Shown here one piece after another: positions 15,051 to 22,003 of a stretch of 22,121 bases of DNA. Location of the stretch: positions 1 through 22,121 of the forward strand of contig JBFYKH010000041.1 of NCBI GenBank assembly GCA_041306075.1, read 5' to 3'. Below the pieces are notes generated by a model. It made no database searches. It saw only the letters and a list, made by a program, of their open reading frames with translations, and was not told where the DNA came from. Within the stretch, counting starts at the first letter, position 1. Each line of letters opens with the position of its first letter. Origin of the DNA: JAHIYG01 sp041306075. Its GTDB lineage: Archaea; Altiarchaeota; Altiarchaeia; IMC4; SCGC-AAA252-I15. Position numbers and translations under genes: made by a program.

Positions 15051-15974
15051 ATGGACGAGGCTTTGGAGCGGAGGCGGCAGTGGGAGCTGATGCACCAGAA
15101 GGAGCAGGCCAGGCGGAGGGGCATAACCGCCCTCCAGGAGCTCGTCGAGAAGATGGGGGAGAGCCAGAAGTCGGCGAAGACCCTCCTGAAGCTCTCCGTT
15201 TACACCGAGGGGGTTAAGGCGGACGAGGCGGCCGACATACTCGGCGTCAAGCGCAGCGTCATCAACGCGTGGGTGAGGATACTGGTCTCGCGCGGATTCG
15301 TCGACGTGGAGAGCCTCAGCCACCCGAACCCGACTATACGCCCCACAATCGAGATACTCAACAAGTTCCGGGCATACCAGAACCGCGCCCAGGAGAAGGA
15401 CCTGCAGAAGATAGAGGAGGGGATGAAGGACATGGGCGAGGCGGTGAAGACGCTCGAGACGGAGGGCGTCGTCAAGGCGGAGGCCGCGCCCCCAGAGGCC
15501 CCGGAGCCCCAGGAAGCGGACCTGGACATCGGCGTCACCTACCTAATATACGAGCCGAAGTCGGAGCGGGCGGTCCGGCTGTTCATCAAGGAGATACGCG
15601 CGGGGGTCAAGGGCCTCTATGTGACCCGGTCGAACCCGAACCAGGTGAAGCGGCGCGTCTACCTCGGCGACGCCAAGGTGGTGTGGCTGACGAGCGTTCA
15701 GACGGACCGGGACGTCGAATCCATCTCCGGCCTCCAGGAGCTGAGCATACTGGTCTCCAAGTTCATAGACGAGAACCCGACGAGCGCGATACTCCTGGAG
15801 GGCGTAGAATACCTGGTGTCGAACAACAACTTCCAGGTGGTGCTGAGGCTGATACAGCAGCTCAGGGACAAGGTGAGCACATCGGACTCTAAGATGCTCA
15901 TACCCCTGAACCCGAACGCCCTGGAGCAGCGGCAGCTGCCCCTCCTGGAGGGCGAATGCCAGATACTGCGGTAG
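15051..15974 (+). CDS. Winged-helix protein with C-terminal DUF835 domain
   Basis: A 307-residue cytoplasmic protein. Residues 1-40 are charged and helical. Residues 45-92 form a winged helix-turn-helix (TLLKLSVYTEGVKADEAADI through WVRILVSRGFVDVE). A helical, Glu/Ala/Pro-rich linker follows (about 105-160). The C-terminal half is a DUF835 domain (TYLIYEPKSERAV, GLYVTRSNPNQVKRRVYLGD, VVWLTSVQ, AILLEGVEYLVSNNNF, LIPLNPNALEQRQLPLLEGE). DUF835 is an archaeal domain of unknown function, with a DRTGG- or RecA-like appearance and often found in signalling proteins. The wHTH closely resembles both wHTH modules of the next gene, and spacing (36 bp) suggests linked function. A DNA-binding regulator is plausible but not shown. 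Confidence 0.75.
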   Translation: MDEALERRRQWELMHQKEQARRRGITALQELVEKMGESQKSAKTLLKLSVYTEGVKADEAADILGVKRSVINAWVRILVSRGFVDVESLSHPNPTIRPTIEILNKFRAYQNRAQEKDLQKIEEGMKDMGEAVKTLETEGVVKAEAAPPEAPEPQEADLDIGVTYLIYEPKSERAVRLFIKEIRAGVKGLYVTRSNPNQVKRRVYLGDAKVVWLTSVQTDRDVESISGLQELSILVSKFIDENPTSAILLEGVEYLVSNNNFQVVLRLIQQLRDKVSTSDSKMLIPLNPNALEQRQLPLLEGECQILR

Positions 15975-15980
15975 ATGCGA

Positions 15981-16010
15981 CTTATATTCGCCCGCCTAAT
16001 CTCTTATACC
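15981..16010 (+). promoter_or_regulatory. Promoter that fixes the start of the next gene (leaderless)
   Basis: CTTATATT (15981-15988) is centred 27 bp before the ATG at 16011, and TCTTATACC abuts that ATG. The box lies inside the longer open frame that begins at 15975, so the extra 12 codons are promoter sequence rather than coding sequence. Confidence 0.65.
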
Positions 16011-17240
16011 ATGGGCGACAGCTGGGAGGACATCATAGAGGAGTCCGGCACCTACAAGGACCTGCTCCGCCTCATCATACGGCAGGGCCAGGTGAGGGCG
16101 GACGAGGCGCCTAGAATCCTCAACGTCCCCAAGGAGAAGGCCGCCTCATGGGCAGCACTGCTCGCCGAGCGCGGTCTCGCGGTAATCGACGCCGACGGCC
16201 AGACGTACCGGCTCTCGGACTCCATGCGAATGAAGATAGACGGCTACCGGCGGCTCAAGTCCATCGGGGACCCGAAGGACGTGCTAGCTGCCCTGAAGTC
16301 GGACCTCGCCAGGGAGAGGCAGCGTGCAGCGGCCCTCGAAGCCCGGGCGGCGGACAAGGACGGCATCATCATCGGCCTCAGGGAGGAGATGGTGTCGGAC
16401 CGGAAGGCGCTCGAGGAATTGAAGGGCAGGCTCAAGGCCATAGAGGAGGCGGGCCTGGCTGACGATTCGTCGGCACCCGCCGGGCTTGAGGCGAAGCTCC
16501 GCCGTGAGCGGGCTGAGCGGATGAAGCTCGAGGAGGCGCTGAGGGCGAAGCACGACGAGCTTGAGGCGTTGCGCGGCAAGGGCGAGCCGAAGCCGGCAGC
16601 CGCGGCTCCGGCGGCCCCGGCGGGCGCGGAATGCTGGGTTAAGATAGCGGCCCTCAAGGAGAAGATAGCGAAGGCTAAGCTGGAGCTCGGGGCCTTGGGC
16701 GAGAAGGCCCCCGAGGCGGCGATAATCGGCTATGAGGAGGATATCGAACGCCTCCTCGAGGAGGAGGCGGCGCTCTTGTGGAGCGCAAGGGCTCAGGAGC
16801 GGCCGGCCGAGACGGGGGGGCAGGCGCCGAAGAGGAGCTGGTCACAGGTCCTGAAGCCGACTGATGTTCCGGAGTCGTCCAAAAATCCCGTGCCGGAACC
16901 GGAATCTAGGCCGCGGATGAAAGTCCATGGCCAGAAGGAGACGGACCCGCGTTACGCGGCCTCCCCCGGGGGGAAGGACGCGTCAGACCTCCTGAAGCTC
17001 CTGTCCGCGAAGGGCAGGATGAAGGAGAAGCAGGCGGCCAAGGAGCTTGGCGTCGACGAGAAGCTGCTTGGGGGCTGGGTGTCGGCGCTCGTCTCGGAGG
17101 GGGCGGTGGCGGTGAGGGTCCGCATGTTCGGCGGCTCCGACGTCGGCCTGAGGGACGGCGTCGACCTGGAGGCGATGGTACAGAAGGTGCAGGCCAACAG
17201 GGTGAGGGAGGAGCTGTCGAAGCTCAGGGAGGCCAGGTGA
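16011..17240 (+). CDS. Coiled-coil protein with a winged-helix module at each end
   Basis: A 409-residue protein not assigned to a named family. A winged-helix module at about 14-60 (KDLLRLIIRQGQVRADEAPR) is followed by a long Glu/Arg/Lys/Ala-rich coiled coil (about 85-195), an Ala/Pro linker, a second short helical region (about 205-265), a Pro/Ser-rich linker, and a second winged helix at about 325-372 (SDLLKLLSAKGRMKEKQAAK). Both wings resemble the module in the upstream DUF835 protein (LL-L..-G.V..DEA...L.V). This suggests a dimeric, extended DNA- or protein-bridging factor; this is inference from architecture. Its stop shares one base with the next start, so it is translationally coupled to the archaeosine gene. 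Start ATG 16011 is chosen over 15975 because of the promoter. Confidence 0.65.
   Translation: MGDSWEDIIEESGTYKDLLRLIIRQGQVRADEAPRILNVPKEKAASWAALLAERGLAVIDADGQTYRLSDSMRMKIDGYRRLKSIGDPKDVLAALKSDLARERQRAAALEARAADKDGIIIGLREEMVSDRKALEELKGRLKAIEEAGLADDSSAPAGLEAKLRRERAERMKLEEALRAKHDELEALRGKGEPKPAAAAPAAPAGAECWVKIAALKEKIAKAKLELGALGEKAPEAAIIGYEEDIERLLEEEAALLWSARAQERPAETGGQAPKRSWSQVLKPTDVPESSKNPVPEPESRPRMKVHGQKETDPRYAASPGGKDASDLLKLLSAKGRMKEKQAAKELGVDEKLLGGWVSALVSEGAVAVRVRMFGGSDVGLRDGVDLEAMVQKVQANRVREELSKLREAR
17227..17232 (+). promoter_or_regulatory. Ribosome-binding site of the RaSEA-ArcS fusion gene
   Basis: GGGAGG lies 7 nt before the ATG at 17240, inside the end of the upstream gene. It favours ATG 17240 over the adjacent in-frame GTG at 17237. 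Confidence 0.55.
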
Positions 17241-18538
17241 TGGCGGTCCTCATACTCGCGAGCGGCAGATGCAGCCACGGGAGATGCTTCTTCTGCGGGT
17301 ACGGCCGGATAAGGGGGGAGGAGCCGGAGGCCGGGAAGGTGAGGGCGTGCTTCGACAGGTTCTTCTCGACGCTGACGGACTACGAGGTCAAGGTTTACGG
17401 TTCCGGCAGCTTCCTTGATGAGAAGCAGGTCCCGTCAGCCGCTAGGCGGCACTTCATAAGCGAGTGCATTCGGCGGAAGGTGCGGGCGCTCACGGTGGAG
17501 TCGAGGCCCGAGTACGTCACCGCCGAGGCCTTGCGGGAGTTCGCAGGCCTGGAGCTGACTGTCGCCATGGGCCTTGAGAGCGCGGACGAGGCCCTCCTGA
17601 AGAGGCTGAACAAGGGATACGGCAGGAGGGAGTACGAGGCCGCGGCGAAGGCCGTCCACGACGCGGGATTCAAGGTCAGGACCTACCTTCTCGTGAACCC
17701 CCCATTCGTGGCGGACGTCAAAAAGAGCCTTGACGTGAGCGTCGAGTACGCGCTCGCGCACTCCGACTCTGTGGTGCTCATAAACACGCTGCCTCACGCG
17801 GGGGCTCCGCTCACCCGCCTCTGGGTGGACGGGGAATGGTCGTTCATGTCGAGGAAGGACTTCCTGGAGGCGGCGGGGAGGTGGGCCGACGACCCCCGCG
17901 TGGAATACGACGCGGAGACGTTCAGGTTCACTCCGTCGTTCCCGGACGGGATGCGCGAGGACCTCACCGGGGTCGGCGAATGGCATCTCACGCACCCGCA
18001 CTTCGAGGTCTGGCAGGACTACCTCGTCAGATGGTACGAGCCGCCGGAGGGCAGGGTCCTCCTCTTCCTCCCGTGCGCGAACCGGAAGCCCTATTCGCTC
18101 TCGAAGACGCATCAGGGGATAATACGCGTGCTCGAGTCCGCGGGCCGGGGGCGCTTCCACGAGGTCATGCTCAGCAACGCCGGAGTGATACCCCGGGAGT
18201 TCGAGGACAGGTACCCGTTCGAGAGCTACGACTGGGAAGAGTCCAAGGAGACGCCGAAAATCAAGGAACGGTACATCGAGGTGACGGCGGAGAGGATAGC
18301 CGGCTACCTGAAGGCGCACGCCGGAAAATACAAGCGGGTCGCGTGCTTCCTGAAGCCGGACAGCGAATCCCACCAGGCCCTGATGCTGGCCTGCCGGAGC
18401 CTGGGGCTCGCATACCGGAACCTGCTCACGGAGGAGACATACGGCAAAATCCGGGACGGGGCAAGGCCGATGCAGTCGGAGGAGGCCCTGTCGGACCTCA
18501 TGGAGGGCGCGAAATGGTGTCTGCGAAATTCAACATAG
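17240..18538 (+). CDS. arcS: Single-chain archaeosine synthase: RaSEA-like radical SAM domain fused to ArcS catalytic domain
   Basis: A 432-residue fusion. Residues 1-265 are a radical SAM domain with C11-x4-C16-x2-C19 followed by GYG (CFFCGYG), comparable to the GC-x2-CGY cluster motif of the RaSEA/TIGR01210 family. It continues with TVESRPEYV, MGLESADEALLKRLNKGY and FKVRTYLLVNPPF, which are SAM-binding core elements. Residues 270-395 match the ArcS catalytic domain (DUF5591-like), with P278-C279-x3-K283-P284-Y285-x2-S288-x2-H291, the exact PC-x3-KPY-x2-S-x2-H signature of ArcS. In the known pathway ArcS attaches lysine to preQ0-modified G15 of tRNA, and RaSEA then releases archaeosine; these are normally two proteins. 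The TGT-like and PUA domains of full-length ArcS are absent. It is coupled to genes on both sides. Confidence 0.85.
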   Translation: MAVLILASGRCSHGRCFFCGYGRIRGEEPEAGKVRACFDRFFSTLTDYEVKVYGSGSFLDEKQVPSAARRHFISECIRRKVRALTVESRPEYVTAEALREFAGLELTVAMGLESADEALLKRLNKGYGRREYEAAAKAVHDAGFKVRTYLLVNPPFVADVKKSLDVSVEYALAHSDSVVLINTLPHAGAPLTRLWVDGEWSFMSRKDFLEAAGRWADDPRVEYDAETFRFTPSFPDGMREDLTGVGEWHLTHPHFEVWQDYLVRWYEPPEGRVLLFLPCANRKPYSLSKTHQGIIRVLESAGRGRFHEVMLSNAGVIPREFEDRYPFESYDWEESKETPKIKERYIEVTAERIAGYLKAHAGKYKRVACFLKPDSESHQALMLACRSLGLAYRNLLTEETYGKIRDGARPMQSEEALSDLMEGAKWCLRNST

Positions 18539-18978
18539 CCGGCGAGGACGGGGAATGGTTCAGGCTCCGCCTCCAGGAGGAGATACACCACCACGGCCTC
18601 GAAGGCAGCGTCCTCCACGCCGCATCCAAGGCCCTCGTCGTGGTCGTGGAAGGCGACAAGGCGGCGGTAAAACGCTTCCACGCCGACGTCCTGGACATAT
18701 GCCCCTCCCCGATACGGTGCGGCGACCTAACCTTCAGCGTCGAGGGCCCCCTCAGGGGCCTCAAGGCGGTGGGGGACGGCAGGCGCGCGGGGGAGCCGAC
18801 GATGAGCCAGATACTCGACATACTCGCCGAGATGGAGCGGAAGATAACGCGGATGGACCAGAACATACAGAAGCTCGCGGCCGCAAGGCAGGGGCGACGC
18901 GAGGAGACGCCCGAGGAGAAGCCGTCGGAGATAGGCGACGAGGCGGCCTCCGCGTTCTCGAGCATATTCGGCAACTGA
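18514..18978 (+). CDS. Acylphosphatase-like protein with helical tail
   Basis: A 154-residue protein. Residues 5-78 follow the acylphosphatase (ACP) fold pattern: FNIAGEDGEWFRLRLQEEIH, then GLEGSVLHAASKALVVVVEG, then a helix and LDICPSPIRCGDLTFS. The catalytic Arg aligns with R17 (in WFR). The catalytic Asn position, 18 residues later, is H35 instead, so ordinary acylphosphatase activity is doubtful. Residues 95-154 form a charged helical tail (QILDILAEMERKITRMDQNI) ending SSIFGN. The gene overlaps the archaeosine synthase gene by 25 bp, with GGAGGG (18502-18507) 6 nt before ATG 18514. The tight coupling suggests a joint role in RNA modification or binding, but this is inference. Confidence 0.7.
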   Translation: MVSAKFNIAGEDGEWFRLRLQEEIHHHGLEGSVLHAASKALVVVVEGDKAAVKRFHADVLDICPSPIRCGDLTFSVEGPLRGLKAVGDGRRAGEPTMSQILDILAEMERKITRMDQNIQKLAAARQGRREETPEEKPSEIGDEAASAFSSIFGN

Positions 18979-19002
18979 ATTTAACGCTTCCCGCACATAC
19001 TT

Positions 19003-19034
19003 GCATATAACCCGGGTTCGCGCAACTTTATACC
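19003..19034 (+). promoter_or_regulatory. Promoter of the RNB ribonuclease gene
   Basis: GCATATAAC (19003-19011) with CTTTATACC (19026-19034) about 22 bp later reproduces the TATA plus start-proximal layout of the other genes. Transcription would start near 19034 and leave a leader of about 37 nt. Alternatively CTTTATACC is itself the TATA box, which would give a leader of about 12-18 nt. Confidence 0.5.
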
Positions 19035-19070
19035 CTCGACAACTCAATACACTCAATCAAGTGAACGCCC

Positions 19071-20549
19071 ATGCAGGACTCACGTCGCATCGACCTCAAG
19101 CGAGCCGCGGTCGGGGCCATGGCCAAGTACGGGTTTGAGCCTGATTTCCCGAAAGACGCGCTCAGGGAGGCGGCCGCCATGGACGAGGCCGCCGCCATCA
19201 AGGGGAACATGGCAGCCGTGCGCGACCTCCGTCACCTACTCTGGTCCTCCATAGACAACCCCGACTCCCTTGACCTCGACCAGATAGAGTACTGTGAGGA
19301 AGGCGGCGCCGGGGAGATACACGTGAAGGTGGCCATAGCGGACGTGGACGCGTTCGTCGGAAAGGGCTCGGCGACGGACATGCACGCCGCCCGCAACGGT
19401 TCGTCGGTCTACACAGGCGTCAGAATCTTCCCCATGCTGCCCGAGCGGCTCTCGACCGACCTCACCTCGCTCAGGGTAGAAGAGGACCGCCTGGCGGTGG
19501 TGATAGAGTACTCCGTGCGGCAGGACGGGAGAATACTGCCGGGCGGATTATCCCGCGCACTGGTCCGCAACAAGGCGAAGCTCGATTACGAGAGCGTCGG
19601 CGGCTGGCTTGAAGGCGCGCTCGCGGCGCCAGAGGCGCTCGAGAGGACTCCCGGCCTCGAAGAGCAGGTCAGGCTACAGGACGGCGCCGCCGGGAGGCTG
19701 AGGGGCTACAGGCTTCTGAACGGGATGCTGGAGCTCGACACCATAGAGGCCAGGCCGGTCATCGCCGGGGGCACTGTGAACTCCCTGGTGGTGGAGCGCA
19801 AGAACCGGGCCAGGTTCATAATCGAGCAGCTCATGGTCGCAGCCAACGAGACGATGTCGTCCTACCTTACTGGGGAGCGCGTCCCCTTCCTCCAGAGGGT
19901 CGTGCGCACGCCGAGGGACTGGGGTGCCATCAGGGACGTCGCCTCATCCTATGGGACGGGCCTTCCCGCCGAGCCGGACTCGAAGGCGCTGTCGCAGTTC
20001 CTCGCCAGAAGGAGGGATGCGGACCCGCTACGCTTCCCGGACCTCTCGCTGACCGTCGTGAAGCTGCTAGGCCCCGGCGAGTACGTCGTCATCGAGCCGG
20101 GCAAAAAGGCGATTGGGCACTTCTGCCTGGCCATCATGGACTATACCCACGCCACCGCGCCGAACAGGCGCTATGCGGACGTGATAATCCAGCGGCTCCT
20201 GAAGTCAGTCCTCGCGGGCGGGGAATGCCCATACACCGTTGAGGAGCTGGAGTCGCATGCGACCCGGCTGACCGAACTTGAGAAGGGTTCGAAGAAGGTG
20301 GAGCGTTTCATGCGGAAGGTCGCGGCGGCCGCCATGTTATCCGTCCGCATGGGGGAGACGTTCGACGCGATAGTTACCGGGGCATCGGAGAAGGGGACGT
20401 ACGTCCGGCTCCTGGCCCCGCCGGCGGAAGGCAGGGTCGTCAGGGGCGAGCGGGGCATGAGGGTGGGCGACAAAGTCAGGGCGAGGCTGATACACATCGA
20501 CCCCTCCAGGGGATACATAGACTTCGAGCGCGGCGGAAACCGCAGATGA
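19071..20549 (+). CDS. RNB-domain ribonuclease (RNase II/R superfamily) with S1 domain
   Basis: A 492-residue 3'-5' exoribonuclease-type protein. The RNB domain begins near residue 50 (RDLRHLLWSSIDNPDSLDLD). D62, D65, D68 and D70 provide metal ligands, while the position of the last Asp in the RNase II cluster is Q71. Further RNB motifs are IADVDAFVGKGSATDMHAA, SVYTGVRIFPMLPERLSTDL and the C-terminal YTHATAPNRRYADVI, where the RRYAD segment contacts RNA. A C-terminal S1-like domain covers about 426-486. No N-terminal cold-shock domains are present. The DLDQ variant and overall layout match a subfamily I associate mainly with bacteria such as Deinococcus, so horizontal acquisition is possible. 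RNB enzymes are uncommon in many archaea, which often use an exosome or aRNase J. Confidence 0.88.
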   Translation: MQDSRRIDLKRAAVGAMAKYGFEPDFPKDALREAAAMDEAAAIKGNMAAVRDLRHLLWSSIDNPDSLDLDQIEYCEEGGAGEIHVKVAIADVDAFVGKGSATDMHAARNGSSVYTGVRIFPMLPERLSTDLTSLRVEEDRLAVVIEYSVRQDGRILPGGLSRALVRNKAKLDYESVGGWLEGALAAPEALERTPGLEEQVRLQDGAAGRLRGYRLLNGMLELDTIEARPVIAGGTVNSLVVERKNRARFIIEQLMVAANETMSSYLTGERVPFLQRVVRTPRDWGAIRDVASSYGTGLPAEPDSKALSQFLARRRDADPLRFPDLSLTVVKLLGPGEYVVIEPGKKAIGHFCLAIMDYTHATAPNRRYADVIIQRLLKSVLAGGECPYTVEELESHATRLTELEKGSKKVERFMRKVAAAAMLSVRMGETFDAIVTGASEKGTYVRLLAPPAEGRVVRGERGMRVGDKVRARLIHIDPSRGYIDFERGGNRR

Positions 20550-20568
20550 CATAAATCGTGCGCCCCTA

Positions 20569-21177
20569 CTATTCGGCGACGGCAGCCGGCTCCTCTTGCG
20601 CAACTATGCCCGTGAGACTCATCCTGCACGGGCACATCCTGGTGCACTTCAGGTTCGCGCGTTCCGCCTCGTATGTGACGTTCCTGCCGACGTATTCCTT
20701 GAGGTCTCCGACCAGGCTCCAGTCGACTATGTCGCATCCGCCGGCGGCCTCCATGCAGTAGCACTTCTTGCAGTTTGAGCCCATGGTGTATTCGCAGTCG
20801 CGCACGATTCCGCGCTCGCCAGGGGCGGCGGTCGTCGTGGGCGCGTACCTGACGTCAACGCATACGCCGCCGACGCATTGTATGTCCCCTTCTTCCGGGG
20901 GCGCCGGGCACTTGTACTTGCACTCCGGACAGGCTGCGTGGTACGTCTCCGTCCTATTCCTCGCGTCCGCCAGGTCCGCGTACCTGTTCACGAGGCTGAC
21001 GCAGCCGAACGGGCAGCCGAAGGAGTCTATGACGCAGTCGTCCCGGGTAGTGCAGAAGTTGAGCCGCTCGATGGCGCCCCGGGCGGCGGCCTCCGTCCGG
21101 GCGTCGCATCCGCTCTCTACGCCACCGCCCAAGCAGCCGCATGCGAAGGCCAGGAGGGCCAGCCAGGCAAGCCTCAT
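20569..21177 (-). CDS. Cysteine-rich secreted protein or lipoprotein
   Basis: A 202-residue exported protein. The N-terminus MRLAWLALLAFACGCLGGG is a signal peptide with a lipobox-like Cys at 13 or 15. The mature part has roughly 20 Cys in patterns such as CTTRDDCVIDSFGCPFGCVS, CPECKYKC, CKKCYCM and CTRMCPC, suggesting several disulfide bonds or metal binding. A Thr-rich linker (APTTTAAPGE) separates two Cys-rich halves. ATG 21177 is chosen over GTG 21195 because a strong TATA box (21208-21199, minus strand) is centred 27 bp before it and the signal peptide begins there. No family is recognised. It is convergent with the ribonuclease (19-bp gap) and divergent from the cupredoxin gene. Confidence 0.7.
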   Translation of the reverse strand: MRLAWLALLAFACGCLGGGVESGCDARTEAAARGAIERLNFCTTRDDCVIDSFGCPFGCVSLVNRYADLADARNRTETYHAACPECKYKCPAPPEEGDIQCVGGVCVDVRYAPTTTAAPGERGIVRDCEYTMGSNCKKCYCMEAAGGCDIVDWSLVGDLKEYVGRNVTYEAERANLKCTRMCPCRMSLTGIVAQEEPAAVAE

Positions 21178-21198
21178 GGAATCTAATTCCCCCACAGA

Positions 21199-21228
21199 GT
21201 TTAAAAACCCGCCCTGAACCTTATTAAC
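21199..21228. promoter_or_regulatory. Divergent promoters of the Cys-rich protein and cupredoxin genes
   Basis: GTTTTTAAAC on the minus strand (21208-21199) is centred about 27 bp before ATG 21177, with GAATTAGATTCC abutting the start. On the plus strand CTTATTAAC (21220-21228) is centred about 27 bp before ATG 21251, with TAATCCCTACTAT abutting it. Both transcripts are predicted leaderless. Confidence 0.6.
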
Positions 21229-21250
21229 GCCCCGGCGTAATCCCTACTAT

Positions 21251-22003
21251 ATGAGCCTCTCCGATGCCGGCGGCCGCAGGTTGGAGTTCGGGGTCGCCTC
21301 AGCGGTCGGCGGCGCAGGGGCGCTCCTTTTCGCGTCAGCCCTATTGGCGTCCGGGCTCCTCGGCTACGGCATCGCAACGCAGGGTTCCGGCTCCTCGCTC
21401 GCCGGCTCATCATCCCCCGCCGTGGATTTCACGTACATATGCCCGGACGGGAGCGAGTCACGCTCCAGGGATGCGTGCCTGGGGATGCGGGCTCAGGGAG
21501 GATGCGTGCCAGAGGCTGCCGCGTCATCGTCGAGCGCCACTACGTCCACAACCGAACCCGGCGCGGCTGGCGAGCAGGTGAGCCGCGAATGCGTCTGCAC
21601 CGACTGGGAGTGCACCGGCCCGTCGACGACCTCGTCTTCGTCGTCATCGACGAGCACCACGTCCACGTCCACCACCGTCTGCACGATGGCGCCGTGGCCG
21701 GACTACGAGCCCATGCAGCGGGATTACGCCCTGAACGTCGTGTCCGGGAAGTTCAGGCCGAAGCGCATCGAAGCCTTCGTCGGCGACAGCGTACGGGTGA
21801 CGATACGCAACGAGGAGGGCCTCTACAAGATACGCGACCAGCTGAACAACAGGAGCATCGTACTCAGGCCGAACCAGGCCTATGTGGCGGAGTTCGAAGC
21901 CGGCTTGGAGGGGGAGTTCCTGCTCGGGTGCACGGAACTGTGCGAGGACCCCATCGAGGCCTGGATAATCGTCTCGAAACCGCACAAGCGGGTGTGCGTC
22001 TAG
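21251..22003 (+). CDS. Membrane-anchored cupredoxin-like protein with degenerate CuA site
   Basis: A 250-residue protein with one N-terminal membrane segment (about 14-42, a signal anchor), Cys-containing segments (C64-C121), Ser/Thr-rich linkers (92-101 and 125-142, probably O-glycosylated) and a C-terminal cupredoxin domain (about 158-243). The domain resembles cytochrome oxidase subunit II: NVVSGKFRPKRIEAFVGDSV, then GEFLLGCTELCEDPIEAW. C227-x-E229-x-C231 reproduces the CuA loop CxExC, but the His and Met ligand positions are I235 and W238. The upstream His, 35 residues before the first Cys in human COX2, is Y192. CuA binding is therefore unlikely; the two Cys may form a disulfide or bind another metal. 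The protein probably sits outside the membrane. Confidence 0.75.
   Translation: MSLSDAGGRRLEFGVASAVGGAGALLFASALLASGLLGYGIATQGSGSSLAGSSSPAVDFTYICPDGSESRSRDACLGMRAQGGCVPEAAASSSSATTSTTEPGAAGEQVSRECVCTDWECTGPSTTSSSSSSTSTTSTSTTVCTMAPWPDYEPMQRDYALNVVSGKFRPKRIEAFVGDSVRVTIRNEEGLYKIRDQLNNRSIVLRPNQAYVAEFEAGLEGEFLLGCTELCEDPIEAWIIVSKPHKRVCV

Noticed and set aside
15975..16010. Twelve extra N-terminal codons (ATG at 15975) for the coiled-coil winged-helix protein
   Set aside because: They contain the TATA box (15981-15988) and the start-proximal TCTTATACC element of that gene; the ATG at 16011 fits the leaderless pattern.
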